Of a DNA stretch of 64,000 bases, positions 54,635 to 64,000 are shown piece by piece. The first letter of the stretch is position 1, and each line of letters begins with the position of its first letter. The DNA is from Xylaria sp. FL1777 (lineage: Eukaryota > Ascomycota > Sordariomycetes > Xylariales > Xylariaceae). The stretch lies in contig MU400572.1 of NCBI GenBank assembly GCA_022578965.1, positions 176,853 to 240,852 of the forward strand, read 5' to 3'. A program made the translations under genes and the position numbers. The notes under the pieces are model-generated. The model was not told the origin of the DNA and did not search any database. It saw only the letters and a list, made by a program, of their open reading frames with translations.

Positions 54635-57467
54635 CTAGAAAACAGGAGCAGTATTTACCAAATATGAGAAAGTCGCAGCACCGCCTAGCGCCACACAAGC
54701 TGCAACTTTAACGGCCGCAGCTAGTCTCATCCTCTTTGAAGGTCGGGAAACCTCAGGTTGAACAGGGATAATAGCAGACCTGTCTTGCCCCTCCCCACCC
54801 ACAGTAATCTCAGAATTTACATTGTCTGGCGCAGCTGTAGTATTAATGACCTCATAAGAAACCTGAGCTTGGTCCTTAGCCCTAATGGACTTGGGAGAAG
54901 AAAGCCTGCAGCGGGGGATTTCGTATATTTCGTATGTGATAGGATCCTCTTCTCGATGAAATGCCTCATCGTACGAACGTTTGGTTGGCGTGGAAGTAGG
55001 GCTCGAGGGCAAGTCTCGACTGTTTTGGGGAGCAGGAATCTCTGAACCCTCAAATGCCTCCTTGTTAGACATTGAACACTGCTTTGGCTCTTGTGCTAAA
55101 AGATCTTGGATATGAAGCCGACGAGTTTTGGGAACACCTTGTGCTGCAGTGGCTAGCTTGCTCAGCTGAAACTTGTAAGCGCTGGTCATGTCGAAATCTA
55201 GTGGGTGGATGCGAACAGTTTGAGACACGGGGGACTCTTCGATAGGAGGATGGTTAATAAAGTTATCTCCAGAGACAGTCCAAACCGAGTATTGATTGGT
55301 ATCAGTGTCGCCTAGCTTGATCGAAGTCGCATCGGGCGCCTCGGAAGAATGCTGAACCATATCACTATCCTCACTTGAGACCACGACTGCAGTCTCGGGG
55401 AGAGACTGAGATGTATTATCATCCTCTCCTGAGACCGTAACTTTGATGTCCGGGGCACATGAAAGAGAAGGTGAGGGGCTGCGAGGAGTATGGGCTAGCT
55501 CTGTGAGCACGACATCACCGACGTCGGGCTGGACACCCTGTAGCGTCTCTCTGATGGCTGAAATGGGGGCTGGAGAATGATGCTGGTTAATAATTGCGCG
55601 GTTTTTCTCTCTAGCTGCGAAGAACTCAAATTTACCCGTTTTCTCGCCAAGATGCTGAGCTCTGTTGTCGTTTGGTAAACTGTCTAACAGTAGAGGACGC
55701 TTAAAGAGAGCGGCATCGGAAGGGCTCGGATCGCGATCGTGGGGAGGATTATGAGCGGTGAAAGATCTTGGATTCGGTTGGCGAACGAGAGGGGGCAAAT
55801 CCAAAAGACTACTGATAGCTGCGGCTTCGTAACGACTTGGTTGATGAAAGACGGGTGACAAAGGGGGCGGCGTCTCGGTGCGGGGTTGGTCGTTTGATAA
55901 TTCGGTTGACGCATCATCGTCATCTTCATCCTCGTCCTCATCCTCGTCCTCATCCTCGTCTTCGTCTTCGTCGTCCTCATCCTCATCCTCTTCCTCATCA
56001 TCGGAAGAACTTTCATCACTGCAATCGAAATAAGAAATTGGGCTGAGACCTAGGAGATTACCTTTAGGATTAGTCATAACTTCGAGCGTTGGAACTATGT
56101 AAGTGTGCTTACTGTTACCAGCCTCATCCTCTGAGTTGTCAAATGCCCCGTACTCCTCTTCAATCTCATATATGGTAGTATCGGGATTTGAGGGTTCCTC
56201 CTCAGACAATTCATGCGGGTCCGTAGTAGATCCCGACGAAACAGCCGATTTTGGGTCCCGATCATGACTTATTCCACTTTCGGCTTCTTCATCAGACATG
56301 TTATCATGGTACATGTACCACATCTCTTCGTCATCTGAAGGTACTGTGAACGAGGGTGGAACGACGAATCTTCCATCAGAGGCGTGGATTAGATTTGTAC
56401 GCGATTGGGGCCCAGAAGGACCCTCAGATGCAATTAGACCTGGTGCGCCGACTCGGACTTCAGAAGAGTGCGGCGCACCTGTATGAACTGTGCATGGTCC
56501 TATATCAGAATCATCGTTTGGTTCAGACGTCAAATCAATCTCGATTATATCAGAACTTGTGTTACAGTTGACTGTAGAACTGTTGGAGAACTTGGTACGG
56601 GGTGGTTCATCAACTGTGAGGTCGATGAAGGGAGGCCTACTACTGTTAACGGACGGAGTGCCTTTGGGCTCAGAATTATTCGGGGTTGGTTTCGTATAGA
56701 AAGCCGTGTTGATTGAATCCCCCTCATCTTCGCAGTGCTCATCGTCTTCGTCGTCTATATCGTCTGGAACAGTAAAGCCCCGGCGAGGAAGGTTACTAGG
56801 TCTAATTACAAGTTAGCTGAGGGTAGTCCTTGGGGTCGTTGTATAAACACATACTTCTGGGTCACAGTCTCCATTTTGAAAAGGACAGAGCAGGGCGGAT
56901 AGGTCTTGTTGGCTCGGAAAATATTAGTTCCAAATCGGATAATGTCGTCGTTCTCCAACTTGACCGGCTGTTTCGGGGTCAGTTGTCGTTCATCGTCACA
57001 CCCGTTGTTGGCGCGGTGAAATGTGCCGTGGAAAGACTCCATGTCTTTGAGGTAGACGGACTGGGCGACATAACGATTAGCACACCATCAGGGAGGTGAA
57101 GTGAGGCCGTGATAACTGCATCGACGGCTTACATAGGGTTTATCATCAAATCGGGCAATTATCTCAGCGTGTTGTCGGGACATAACCGGGTTATCGAACC
57201 AAGCATTGTTCTCGGCTGCAATAAAGCCCTTGCTATGTACTTTCGAGGATCGACCGATGGCGAGGACCGGAAGACTGCGAGTGAGGATCACCTGGCGTTT
57301 GGGGGTTGGAGATGGACCTTGAGGGTAAAAAACAACAGCGACTGGCATGCAGTATCAGCATTTTATTGTCAAGAGAATCACGGCATTTAAGTAAGTTTTG
57401 ATGGTTGCTTACTCTGATCCTCGTCACCGGAGGGAGCCTCCGTGACGGAAGGCTTCGAGGCCGCCAT
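54635..57467 (-). CDS. FHA-domain protein with acidic region and C-terminal hydrophobic tail, 878 aa
   Basis: Exons: 57467-57413, 57341-57133, 57060-56855 and 56801-54635; 2637 nt in phase. Intron ends are GTAAGC/CAG, GTAAGC/CAG (GCTAAT branch) and GTATGT/TAG (GCTAAC branch). The FHA domain, a phosphothreonine-peptide binder, spans about residues 35-150: ILTRSLPVLAIGRSSKVHSK, NAWFDNPVMSRQHAEIIARF, VYLKDMESFHGTFHRANNG and LENDDIIRFGTNIFRANKTY carry the conserved GR, SRxH and G(T)F positions. The rest is disordered and acidic, with two IDLT-type stretches (PPFIDLTVDE, IIEIDLTSE) resembling SUMO-interacting motifs and a long Asp/Glu run. A basic segment (RPSKRMRLAAAVKV) precedes a ~20-residue hydrophobic C-terminus (AACVALGGAATFSYLVN), consistent with a tail anchor. 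It may be a membrane-anchored phospho-reader of the Vps64/SLMAP style, but it has no clear long coiled coil. Exact orthology is open. Confidence 0.85.
55912..56002. repeat. Low-complexity GAT/GAG-type repeat encoding an Asp/Glu run
   Basis: On the plus strand the stretch consists of CATCTT/CATCCTCGTCCT units; on the coding minus strand it gives a run of about 30 acidic residues in the FHA protein. Confidence 0.85.
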
Positions 57468-60360
57468 ATGAAACGTCCTCAAAGTTCACCTTGAGTTTGA
57501 GGTGGGGGTTACTCGTGTTGACGGAGGGGATGCTAAAGTGAGATGACAACTATCAGAAGCATCAAGACTGGCTCTACTTCGTCTTCGGACGTGCTTGTAG
57601 TGATCAATGTCGGAAGGGGGTTTGCATGGGCGGCACTGCAAGGACCCAGGAGTCTGGTCGTCGGAGGAGATGGAGGCGGGATGAAGAGGTAGAGAGAGGG
57701 AGGGGGTGGTTGAAAGTGTAAGAGTGCAGACTGGAGTTGGCCTGGGACTGGCTGTCCTGTCCTGAGTTTTGTCTTAGGCAGCCTGGGTTGGTAGGTGCGA
57801 GAGGTAAGAGGAGGTACCTGCCAGTAGGGAGGTAGGCTATGTGTAGGGAAGCTCGGACCCACGCAAACCTTCGCTAGATGCACACCTAGCTGAGCACCTA
57901 CCTCGGGATACGAGACGGAAAAGCGGCTGGGAAAGTGCACAAGATTCAAGTAGACAAGTGCGTGTACGCAGCAGCAGCGAATACCTGCACATGTGCTGCC
58001 TGTGGCATGTAATGATACCTAGATAGAGAGGTACACTAGCTCGAGTTGTCGGAATAGATGGGCGGAGGGTGGGGCATCATCAGAAACGCAAATGTGGGCA
58101 TGGTGAGTGGGAAATGGAGGTTGTTTGCTGCTGTAGATTACAGAGGCAGTGGTCAAGCTAGTTGTACTCGGTAGATCCAGATACCGAGTACCTACTATGT
58201 ACGTGACCTACGTGATTCTCAAACTGTGATGTCCCTTACCTATATACATACATAATGTACTTACTTCGTGGTGTGGCTTTTGAGTTGGGAAGTAAGACGC
58301 GGGGTACTAACGATAGCCTGAGCATAAGGGAGGACGTACCTACTTAGGATAGGTATGTATGTACATAGTAGCAGGTACTTTGAGAGGTAAAGTAAGAACT
58401 AAGAGCTGCATATAATCATATTTCAGATAGTACCTACCTCGGTATTTGAGATGAGAGAAATCCACAACTGTAGTTATAATGTCTCTCTATTTTATAAGGC
58501 TACTTTGTGTGGTTACAGCAACCATAAAATTCAAGCAGACAACACTTTGATATGTACAATGGGAGTCATCAATTTCATGCCTTAATTGATTGCATCAGAG
58601 GGTCTGATACATGCCCCACTTCATTTCATTATCCTAACCCCACTAAGCCTCTACCTAGGTACTTGGCCCCCGTGATATCCCACTAATCCTTTACCTCACA
58701 TTTGCTAACATAAGGCACAGTATTATTTCTATTTATATGCTTTCAAGCCTTAAGTATATTTCAAATCTGGCACGAAGTCACATGTCACTGTTAAATTCCT
58801 AGAAGTTCTGACTAAGATACTTTGTAATGTTCAACTCACCTAGTACTTGATTTCTTAAGCCACTGATAAGGTGCGTTAGTACAGAGTACCTAGCTCTGAT
58901 TTCCAAGAGTATCCACAGCATTCATGGGGATTAAAAGTCACATTTCTAGTCACAGGTTAGCGGGGATGTGGGGCTAATGTTTACATAGGTACATACCTAC
59001 CTGTATCTGTGTAGCTATATACCTACTGTAGGTAGGACAATACTTATCCTTTCTCACTTCTGTTTAGTTCAAGCTTGAATACTTACTTTGCTTTTACTTT
59101 GGGTGCTTTGCTTAGGTATATTACTCAGGTAAACTTATATGAAAAGGATTTTTTTCCTTCAAAAGGTAGTTGGCCTAAATAGAGCAAAACAAACTTTTGT
59201 CCGCATTATATCTTAGGTACAAATGGGTAGGTCAGATCATACCTAATTATGTATTCAAAGCATCCCACTACTCCAGAGATGAATGAAATTGTACTTAGAC
59301 CACCAACATTGTAGCTTCGAGTTATATAAAACAGAAATAATGCATGTCTTAAGGTGCCTATCTACGATTTCTGCTACGATGTATACGATGATGCGCAGGC
59401 AGGACACAGGACGCAAGCTATCGAATCATACCCGTCAAACTAAACTGAATTCGGCACAGCATACTATCCTGACGCCACCGACGTGGTGCAGGTGACGCAA
59501 ATGAGTGGTGCTCTAGTGGGGACATGCCAGCGTGTTGGGCTGATAAGTACCTACTTACGTAGCTACATGTAGACTGGTGCTGTCCAAGAAGGCTGAACAT
59601 GTACATACTGCGTAGGAGCGCCCCCGCTCTTAGGTATTGACGCAATGTGGTCCACTACCTAGGCATCCAGCTGGGTCTTAACTGAATAGGGATCCTACTG
59701 TAGACGGAGCTGTGCTCCTCCCCCATTGCTAGTTATTAATATTGCGCCCTCAGACTGGTAAAAGACAACATCATCAGACTTGTTAACTGGGCCGCTCAAG
59801 GAAACAGTACCTCCACAACATCAAATATTACCTGCATCTATATAAATATATGTTTTCAGCCATCTTACCGGATATATACCAATAATCCTTCCAGTTACAT
59901 TTTAGGATCTAACTACCTACCTACCTGCTTGCTCTCTAGCCCCGCGAACCGCATCCGGCTGTGGTTGTTACGGCATTTGGAGAAATTCCTGTGTGCCTAT
60001 CAAATTTTGTCAGATACCTGTCTCCCTGCACAAAAGAAAAAAAAGCTTATTTGCTTTCCCTTCACCGCCACAGCCCTACGATTTACCTACCTATACCATC
60101 AATACGTCCAGATAATAGGCCACCTTCGCAGCGCCGCGCACAAACCACAGCCTTTTTCGCATTCCATTCTCCATCGGGCCTCGTCTGTTAAGAGGTCGGC
60201 CGCTCTTTCGTCTTGCTTCGAGTCAGCCTCATGGAATTCCAGTCACAGAAGTCGCAGAAGTCATTACGCCGATTCCATACAAGAAACAAGACCTGATCTC
60301 AACCTGCACAATATTGTGCGAACCCCATCCGAGCCCCGACTATTTTCCACCCCAATCGAC
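57468..60360. other. Divergent intergenic region between the FHA and IFRD genes
   Basis: 2.9 kb that should hold both promoters. GTACCTA/TAGGTA words are dense around 58010-59060. The frame of the IFRD gene stays open upstream to about 59929 but has no ATG before 60361, so this part is read as leader. No other gene is recognised. Confidence 0.5.
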
Positions 60361-61755
60361 ATGCGCGACCTCAGGAAGAAGATCTTACTTGAGAGCGGCA
60401 AGACTGTTTCCAGGAAAGCGCGCTCCCGGCCAGATTCTCTTGGCGCGTCACCTATCGGCTCCCCGGCTCCCTCTCGCGGTGCTTCTAGGGTCAACAGTCG
60501 ATACGCGTCTGAGGAAGAGGACCTCACAGATTCTGAATACGAAGACAGCCTAACTAATTCGGTGGCCAACTCTGACGATGGTGACGAACCCATTGCTAGC
60601 TGGACTGAGAGGTTAGCGTATCGCATTGCAGAGCTCTTGGATCGCAAGCGAAGCAGTGCTAAAGGTCGCGAAACCTGCTTGTCCGCCTACACTCATATCA
60701 TACGACACCATTATGCCGAGGAGCAGCTTGGGCCTCAGCTCAACGAACTAGTCCCAGCTTTGCTCAAGAGCATCCGCGGCGGCAGCAATACAGACGAGAC
60801 TCTGTCGGCAGTCAAGGCCTTGACCATGACGATCCTATCGACACAATCCGAAAACTTCTACGATCACGTTTACCCAAGTTTAAAAGGCCTTTGCCAAGAT
60901 TCGGATGAGGAGTCCCTCAAGATCGAGGCTATTGAAGCCATGAGTGTTGTGACAATGTGCGGCGGGGGCTCTGTGACTGCTGCAGAGGACCTGCTGGATT
61001 TTTTTCTAGAGATTGTCGAAAGCGATGGGCATAGCATTGAAGCCGGTGACAATGGACCAGTGGTTTCCGCGGCTCTAACGGGGTGGGCTTTCGTTGCCAG
61101 CAACCTCGACGATCTACAAGATCAGAGCGACCAAGCATTGGAAGCATTCACCGAACAGCTCGATAGTACCGATGTAAATGTCCAGGTTGCTGCGGGCACA
61201 AGTATTGCCTTGATCTTCGAGGCTGCTCGCGAGTATGAAGATGAAACGGGGGAGGCATCGGATCTTCAGTACGATCAACATAAGCTCATACAACGCATGA
61301 CGGCCCTTGTCCGAGAATCATCGAAATCGGTATCGAAAAAAGATCGGAAGCACCTTCATGCCAGCTTTAATAGCGTCCTTACATCTCTTGAGCATGGAAA
61401 GGGGCCAGGATACTCGACGGCGCGGCGAATGGCTAGCAATCCTCATACCGGAGGCACCAAAACGGATTTTGGTGAGGAATATCGAGAATACGGATATCGG
61501 GAGAAGATTCGCATTCACAATATCAGTATGACCATTGATACTTGGTCACTGTCTGCACGAGTAGATATGCTCCGTTCGGTAATAGGGGCCGGTCTGGCCA
61601 TCCACTATCTGAGCAACCCGGTAGTTAAAGACCTCCTCAGCTCGGCCCAAGTTGAGTTCGTGTCTACTCCAGGGAAGGGCGGTCGTGGCGATGAGCATTT
61701 GTCTCCGCCAAGGAAGAATCGAGGAGGCAAAGCTAACAAGGGAATTGGCTTTTAA
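60361..61755 (+). CDS. IFRD-family (interferon-related developmental regulator) protein, 464 aa
   Basis: Single exon of 465 codons. The frame is open further 5', but the first ATG is at 60361 (MRDLRKKILLESGKTVSRKA), the usual style of fungal IFRD proteins. The N-terminus is basic and Ser-rich followed by an acidic patch (YASEEEDLTDSEYEDSLTNS). An all-helical repeat domain follows: WTERLAYRIAELLDRKRSSA, GRETCLSAYTHIIRHHYAEE, LVPALLKSIRGGSNTDETLS, AVKALTMTIL, SVVTMCGGG and ALTGWAFVASNLDD. The C-terminal IFRD part has SVSKKDRKHLHASFNSVL, and IHNISMTIDTWSLSARVDML is well preserved. The tail is Gly/Lys/Arg-rich (GGKANKGIGF). Animal family members act in transcription and ribosome-related control. 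The yeast and fungal role is poorly defined; I infer only family membership. Confidence 0.9.
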   Translation: MRDLRKKILLESGKTVSRKARSRPDSLGASPIGSPAPSRGASRVNSRYASEEEDLTDSEYEDSLTNSVANSDDGDEPIASWTERLAYRIAELLDRKRSSAKGRETCLSAYTHIIRHHYAEEQLGPQLNELVPALLKSIRGGSNTDETLSAVKALTMTILSTQSENFYDHVYPSLKGLCQDSDEESLKIEAIEAMSVVTMCGGGSVTAAEDLLDFFLEIVESDGHSIEAGDNGPVVSAALTGWAFVASNLDDLQDQSDQALEAFTEQLDSTDVNVQVAAGTSIALIFEAAREYEDETGEASDLQYDQHKLIQRMTALVRESSKSVSKKDRKHLHASFNSVLTSLEHGKGPGYSTARRMASNPHTGGTKTDFGEEYREYGYREKIRIHNISMTIDTWSLSARVDMLRSVIGAGLAIHYLSNPVVKDLLSSAQVEFVSTPGKGGRGDEHLSPPRKNRGGKANKGIGF

Positions 61756-64000
61756 ACACGGTTTTCCTTGGAAAGACGGCTTCGTCTATATCATAATACA
61801 CGGCATTTTTGAGATACAACTAGCAGGGTTCCGGCTGTTTAGCATGCTTCTCTCTCTCTCTCTCTCTCTAATAGGTTCTTATTCTATCTCTTTGGCATAC
61901 CCTACATGTTCTCTAAGATGGGGCAGCAGTTTTGGGTTGAGCCCACCACAGGTGTTCCTATACATACCAACATTTGCGCATATCATTATACAATTTCACG
62001 GACTTTGCGGGGGAGTATACCTCAAGGGGTTTCAAGCATAGACATATCATCGAGGATAGCATTTATACCACCAGTAACAGGAAATTAATCACGTTGCATA
62101 CTTATCGTACAGAGGTCTTCTTAGTCGCCATTGAGAGAGTTTCGCGTGTAACCGGAGACCAATGCCCAGTAGGTATTGTGTCGGACTCTGCTGCTGAAAT
62201 GGGTCGATGTGGCGGCTACTTGCATGACCATGGGAACACAGCGGGCTTGATCTACAGGACTAGAAAAGAATCTACATATATGTAAACCATTAGACTATCA
62301 TTAATTGTATACAGGTTACCTAGCCGCCAGTAGTACTCACTCCTATTTTGATCATCTACTGTAGCCTAACCTGGGTCTTTTGGCCGAAGAGCGACTTGTT
62401 AGGTGAAGCCAGTCGCTCAGCTAGGAATCACTTAACTGTAACGATCCATTTGCTACCTACAACATGAAATGGAGATAGAGCTGAAGCTGTTTAGTTCCCC
62501 GTAACTTACGCGAAGTGGAGCGGAACGGAGGCTAAAAGCGGCATGTCTTAGATTAGTGACTTAGTAGCTAAAGTACCTGATCTTTGCGGCGGTAGTTGTG
62601 TAACTGGAGTTAGAAGGGTAGTCTCCGGGTGGACAGAGCTGTAGGTAGCACTGTGAAAATGTATTGGCGATAAGCCTCCCAGAGTGTCTTACATAGTATC
62701 TAGACGGCGTGACGTACGCACACGCAGCCTGCCTCACTTTATGCTGAACAGTCAGAGTCGATACGTAGCGGTGTGGAAGTCGAAATGACAATTTCTTACA
62801 TATACGCAGTGTACCTGAGTAGCTCTCTTTGCCACAGGCTGATTATCCGTGGTATACTGGATATGGTACTCCGTATATGTACACAAAATACCTGATGGAA
62901 GCGTCGTATGGCGCAGTCGGATTTGCTACGGGCACTCATACGTACATATGTAAGTACCTACTTACCTCTCGCTAACACCTCGGCACCGCAAAGGAGTGCG
63001 CGTACGGAGTACTGCAAGGCACAAAGGGGGGAATAGTGCCGTGTTCAGATAGGGATTCGGGCCCTGAATAGATATATACCTGGTCATCGCAACCCCACGA
63101 TGAGGGGAAACGGCCGAAAGAGGACTCCTGGCGCTCGGACGGGGTAGCAACGGTGGATTTAATGTGATGTAGATCCGGAAAACCCAGGGGTTCTGATTTG
63201 ATTCTTTGCTTAGGTCTTGCCGATTGGAATGGTCACGACGTTGTAATGCAGCGTGCCGGGCTCTTTCTATTCTTCATAGGTAGGTTCTTGATCTCGGTCA
63301 TGTAGGAATGTTAGCTAGGGGATACTACCTACTTAGAATACCTACATTCCTCCATAAGTACTATACTTAGCATCTGTATATATTTAAGTATTACTTACCT
63401 ACCTATATCTCGACTAGGTAGGAAGTAACCTGCCCAAGGGGATAATACGTTACCTGCCCCTATAATCCCATCTACTTCTGCACGTGCGGTTTTCAATAGC
63501 AACGGTGTGTCGACGTCGGATAAGGCACAAATTCGAGTGGAAAGGATCAAAAGCTTGGCAGCCACTACATACTGAGTAGTATAACTCAATACTAGTCGGC
63601 CCTCTTTTTATTCTAAAGAGCTTGCACTTGCACTGGCGTCATGGAAACATGGAGTTCGCTCGTCGCCTGGCCAAAGACGCTAAGACGTAGACTAGGATCT
63701 AAGCTCTTTGATGTAAATCTTTTTACAGCAATGCCTGATTTATCGCTTTTGGGGTGCTTGTAGGTAGCTTGTTTACAGTACCCGCCTACCTATGTTGGTC
63801 AGGGGTTATTATCAATTGCCTACCGACTGAGTAGCCTCAAATTAATACGGGATACAGACGGACTCCCGGTGTGGAAAAAATTGTTTCACATACCTTACCG
63901 CCCCGGGGGGGGGTATACGTAATGGTTGCAGCAACTATTACGGACTTTCGTAAGGCTTACAGCCGAAGACACTTGCAGAACATTTACCAAGTGCCCAGCA
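61756..64000. other. Intergenic DNA to the right window edge
   Basis: Holds the 3' end of the IFRD gene with a 21-nt CT run, then AT-rich non-coding DNA with many TACCTA/TAGGTA words (for example 63330-63425) and a run of nine G at 63905-63913. Open frames are short and unconvincing. Confidence 0.5.
61849..61869. repeat. (TC)n run in the IFRD 3' region
   Basis: 21-nt perfect dinucleotide run about 95 bp after the IFRD stop codon. Confidence 0.85.

Noticed and set aside
59929..60360. N-terminal extension of the IFRD frame by 144 codons
   Set aside because: The first codon is TTG and there is no ATG before 60361; the sequence does not resemble the family, so it is read as leader.

Overview
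The window is nuclear DNA of a filamentous ascomycete (Pezizomycotina, probably a Sordariomycete). The evidence is many short introns (about 50-230 bp) with GT..AG borders and CTAAC-type branch sites, three Zn2Cys6 transcription factors, and fungal-type versions of Mediator subunit 1, AIM24, LST8, CEX1, homoserine kinase and IFRD. I see no rRNA, no convincing tRNA, no CRISPR array, no intact transposon and no bacterial operon features. The class-level assignment is an inference from protein style, not from a search.

I find 14 protein genes. Most were rebuilt exon by exon so that splice phases and total length agree. Left part, all on the minus strand: a Mediator MED1 gene cut by the window edge (1-1527), an unrecognised disordered 719-residue protein (2718-4877), a six-exon Zn2Cys6 regulator (7167-9173), an AIM24-family protein (13661-15233), a 2-oxoglutarate/Fe(II) oxygenase (17049-18547) and a second Zn2Cys6 regulator (19277-21685). 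An intronless MDR dehydrogenase follows on the plus strand (24029-25135). The oxygenase, regulator and dehydrogenase lie within 8.1 kb and could form a small metabolic neighbourhood, but nothing in the sequence proves it.

Next comes a desert of about 9.6 kb (25136-34783). It holds a possible gene relic near 26.3-27.5 kb and a long pyrimidine-rich stretch leading into an unusual fusion gene (34784-37013): a Zn2Cys6 DNA-binding cluster, a long disordered linker and a maltose-acetyltransferase/hexapeptide domain. Then, on the plus strand, come homoserine kinase (40134-41338, threonine synthesis), a secreted FAD-linked oxidase of the berberine-bridge type (42944-44774) and a SCYL1/Cex1-type pseudokinase (45280-47685). 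LST8 (48900-50140) and an FHA-domain protein with a C-terminal hydrophobic tail (54635-57467) are on the minus strand. An IFRD-family protein (60361-61755) is on the plus strand.

Gene density is low (about one per 4.6 kb). The intergenic DNA is full of TAGGTA/TACCTA words that often form perfect palindromes and are rare inside exons. The observations I rate highest are the DNA-binding/acetyltransferase fusion, which appears to lack the catalytic histidine and has an in-frame GC-AG intron at its zinc cluster; the dispersed palindromic intergenic words; and the pair of 22-nt exons at the start of LST8.
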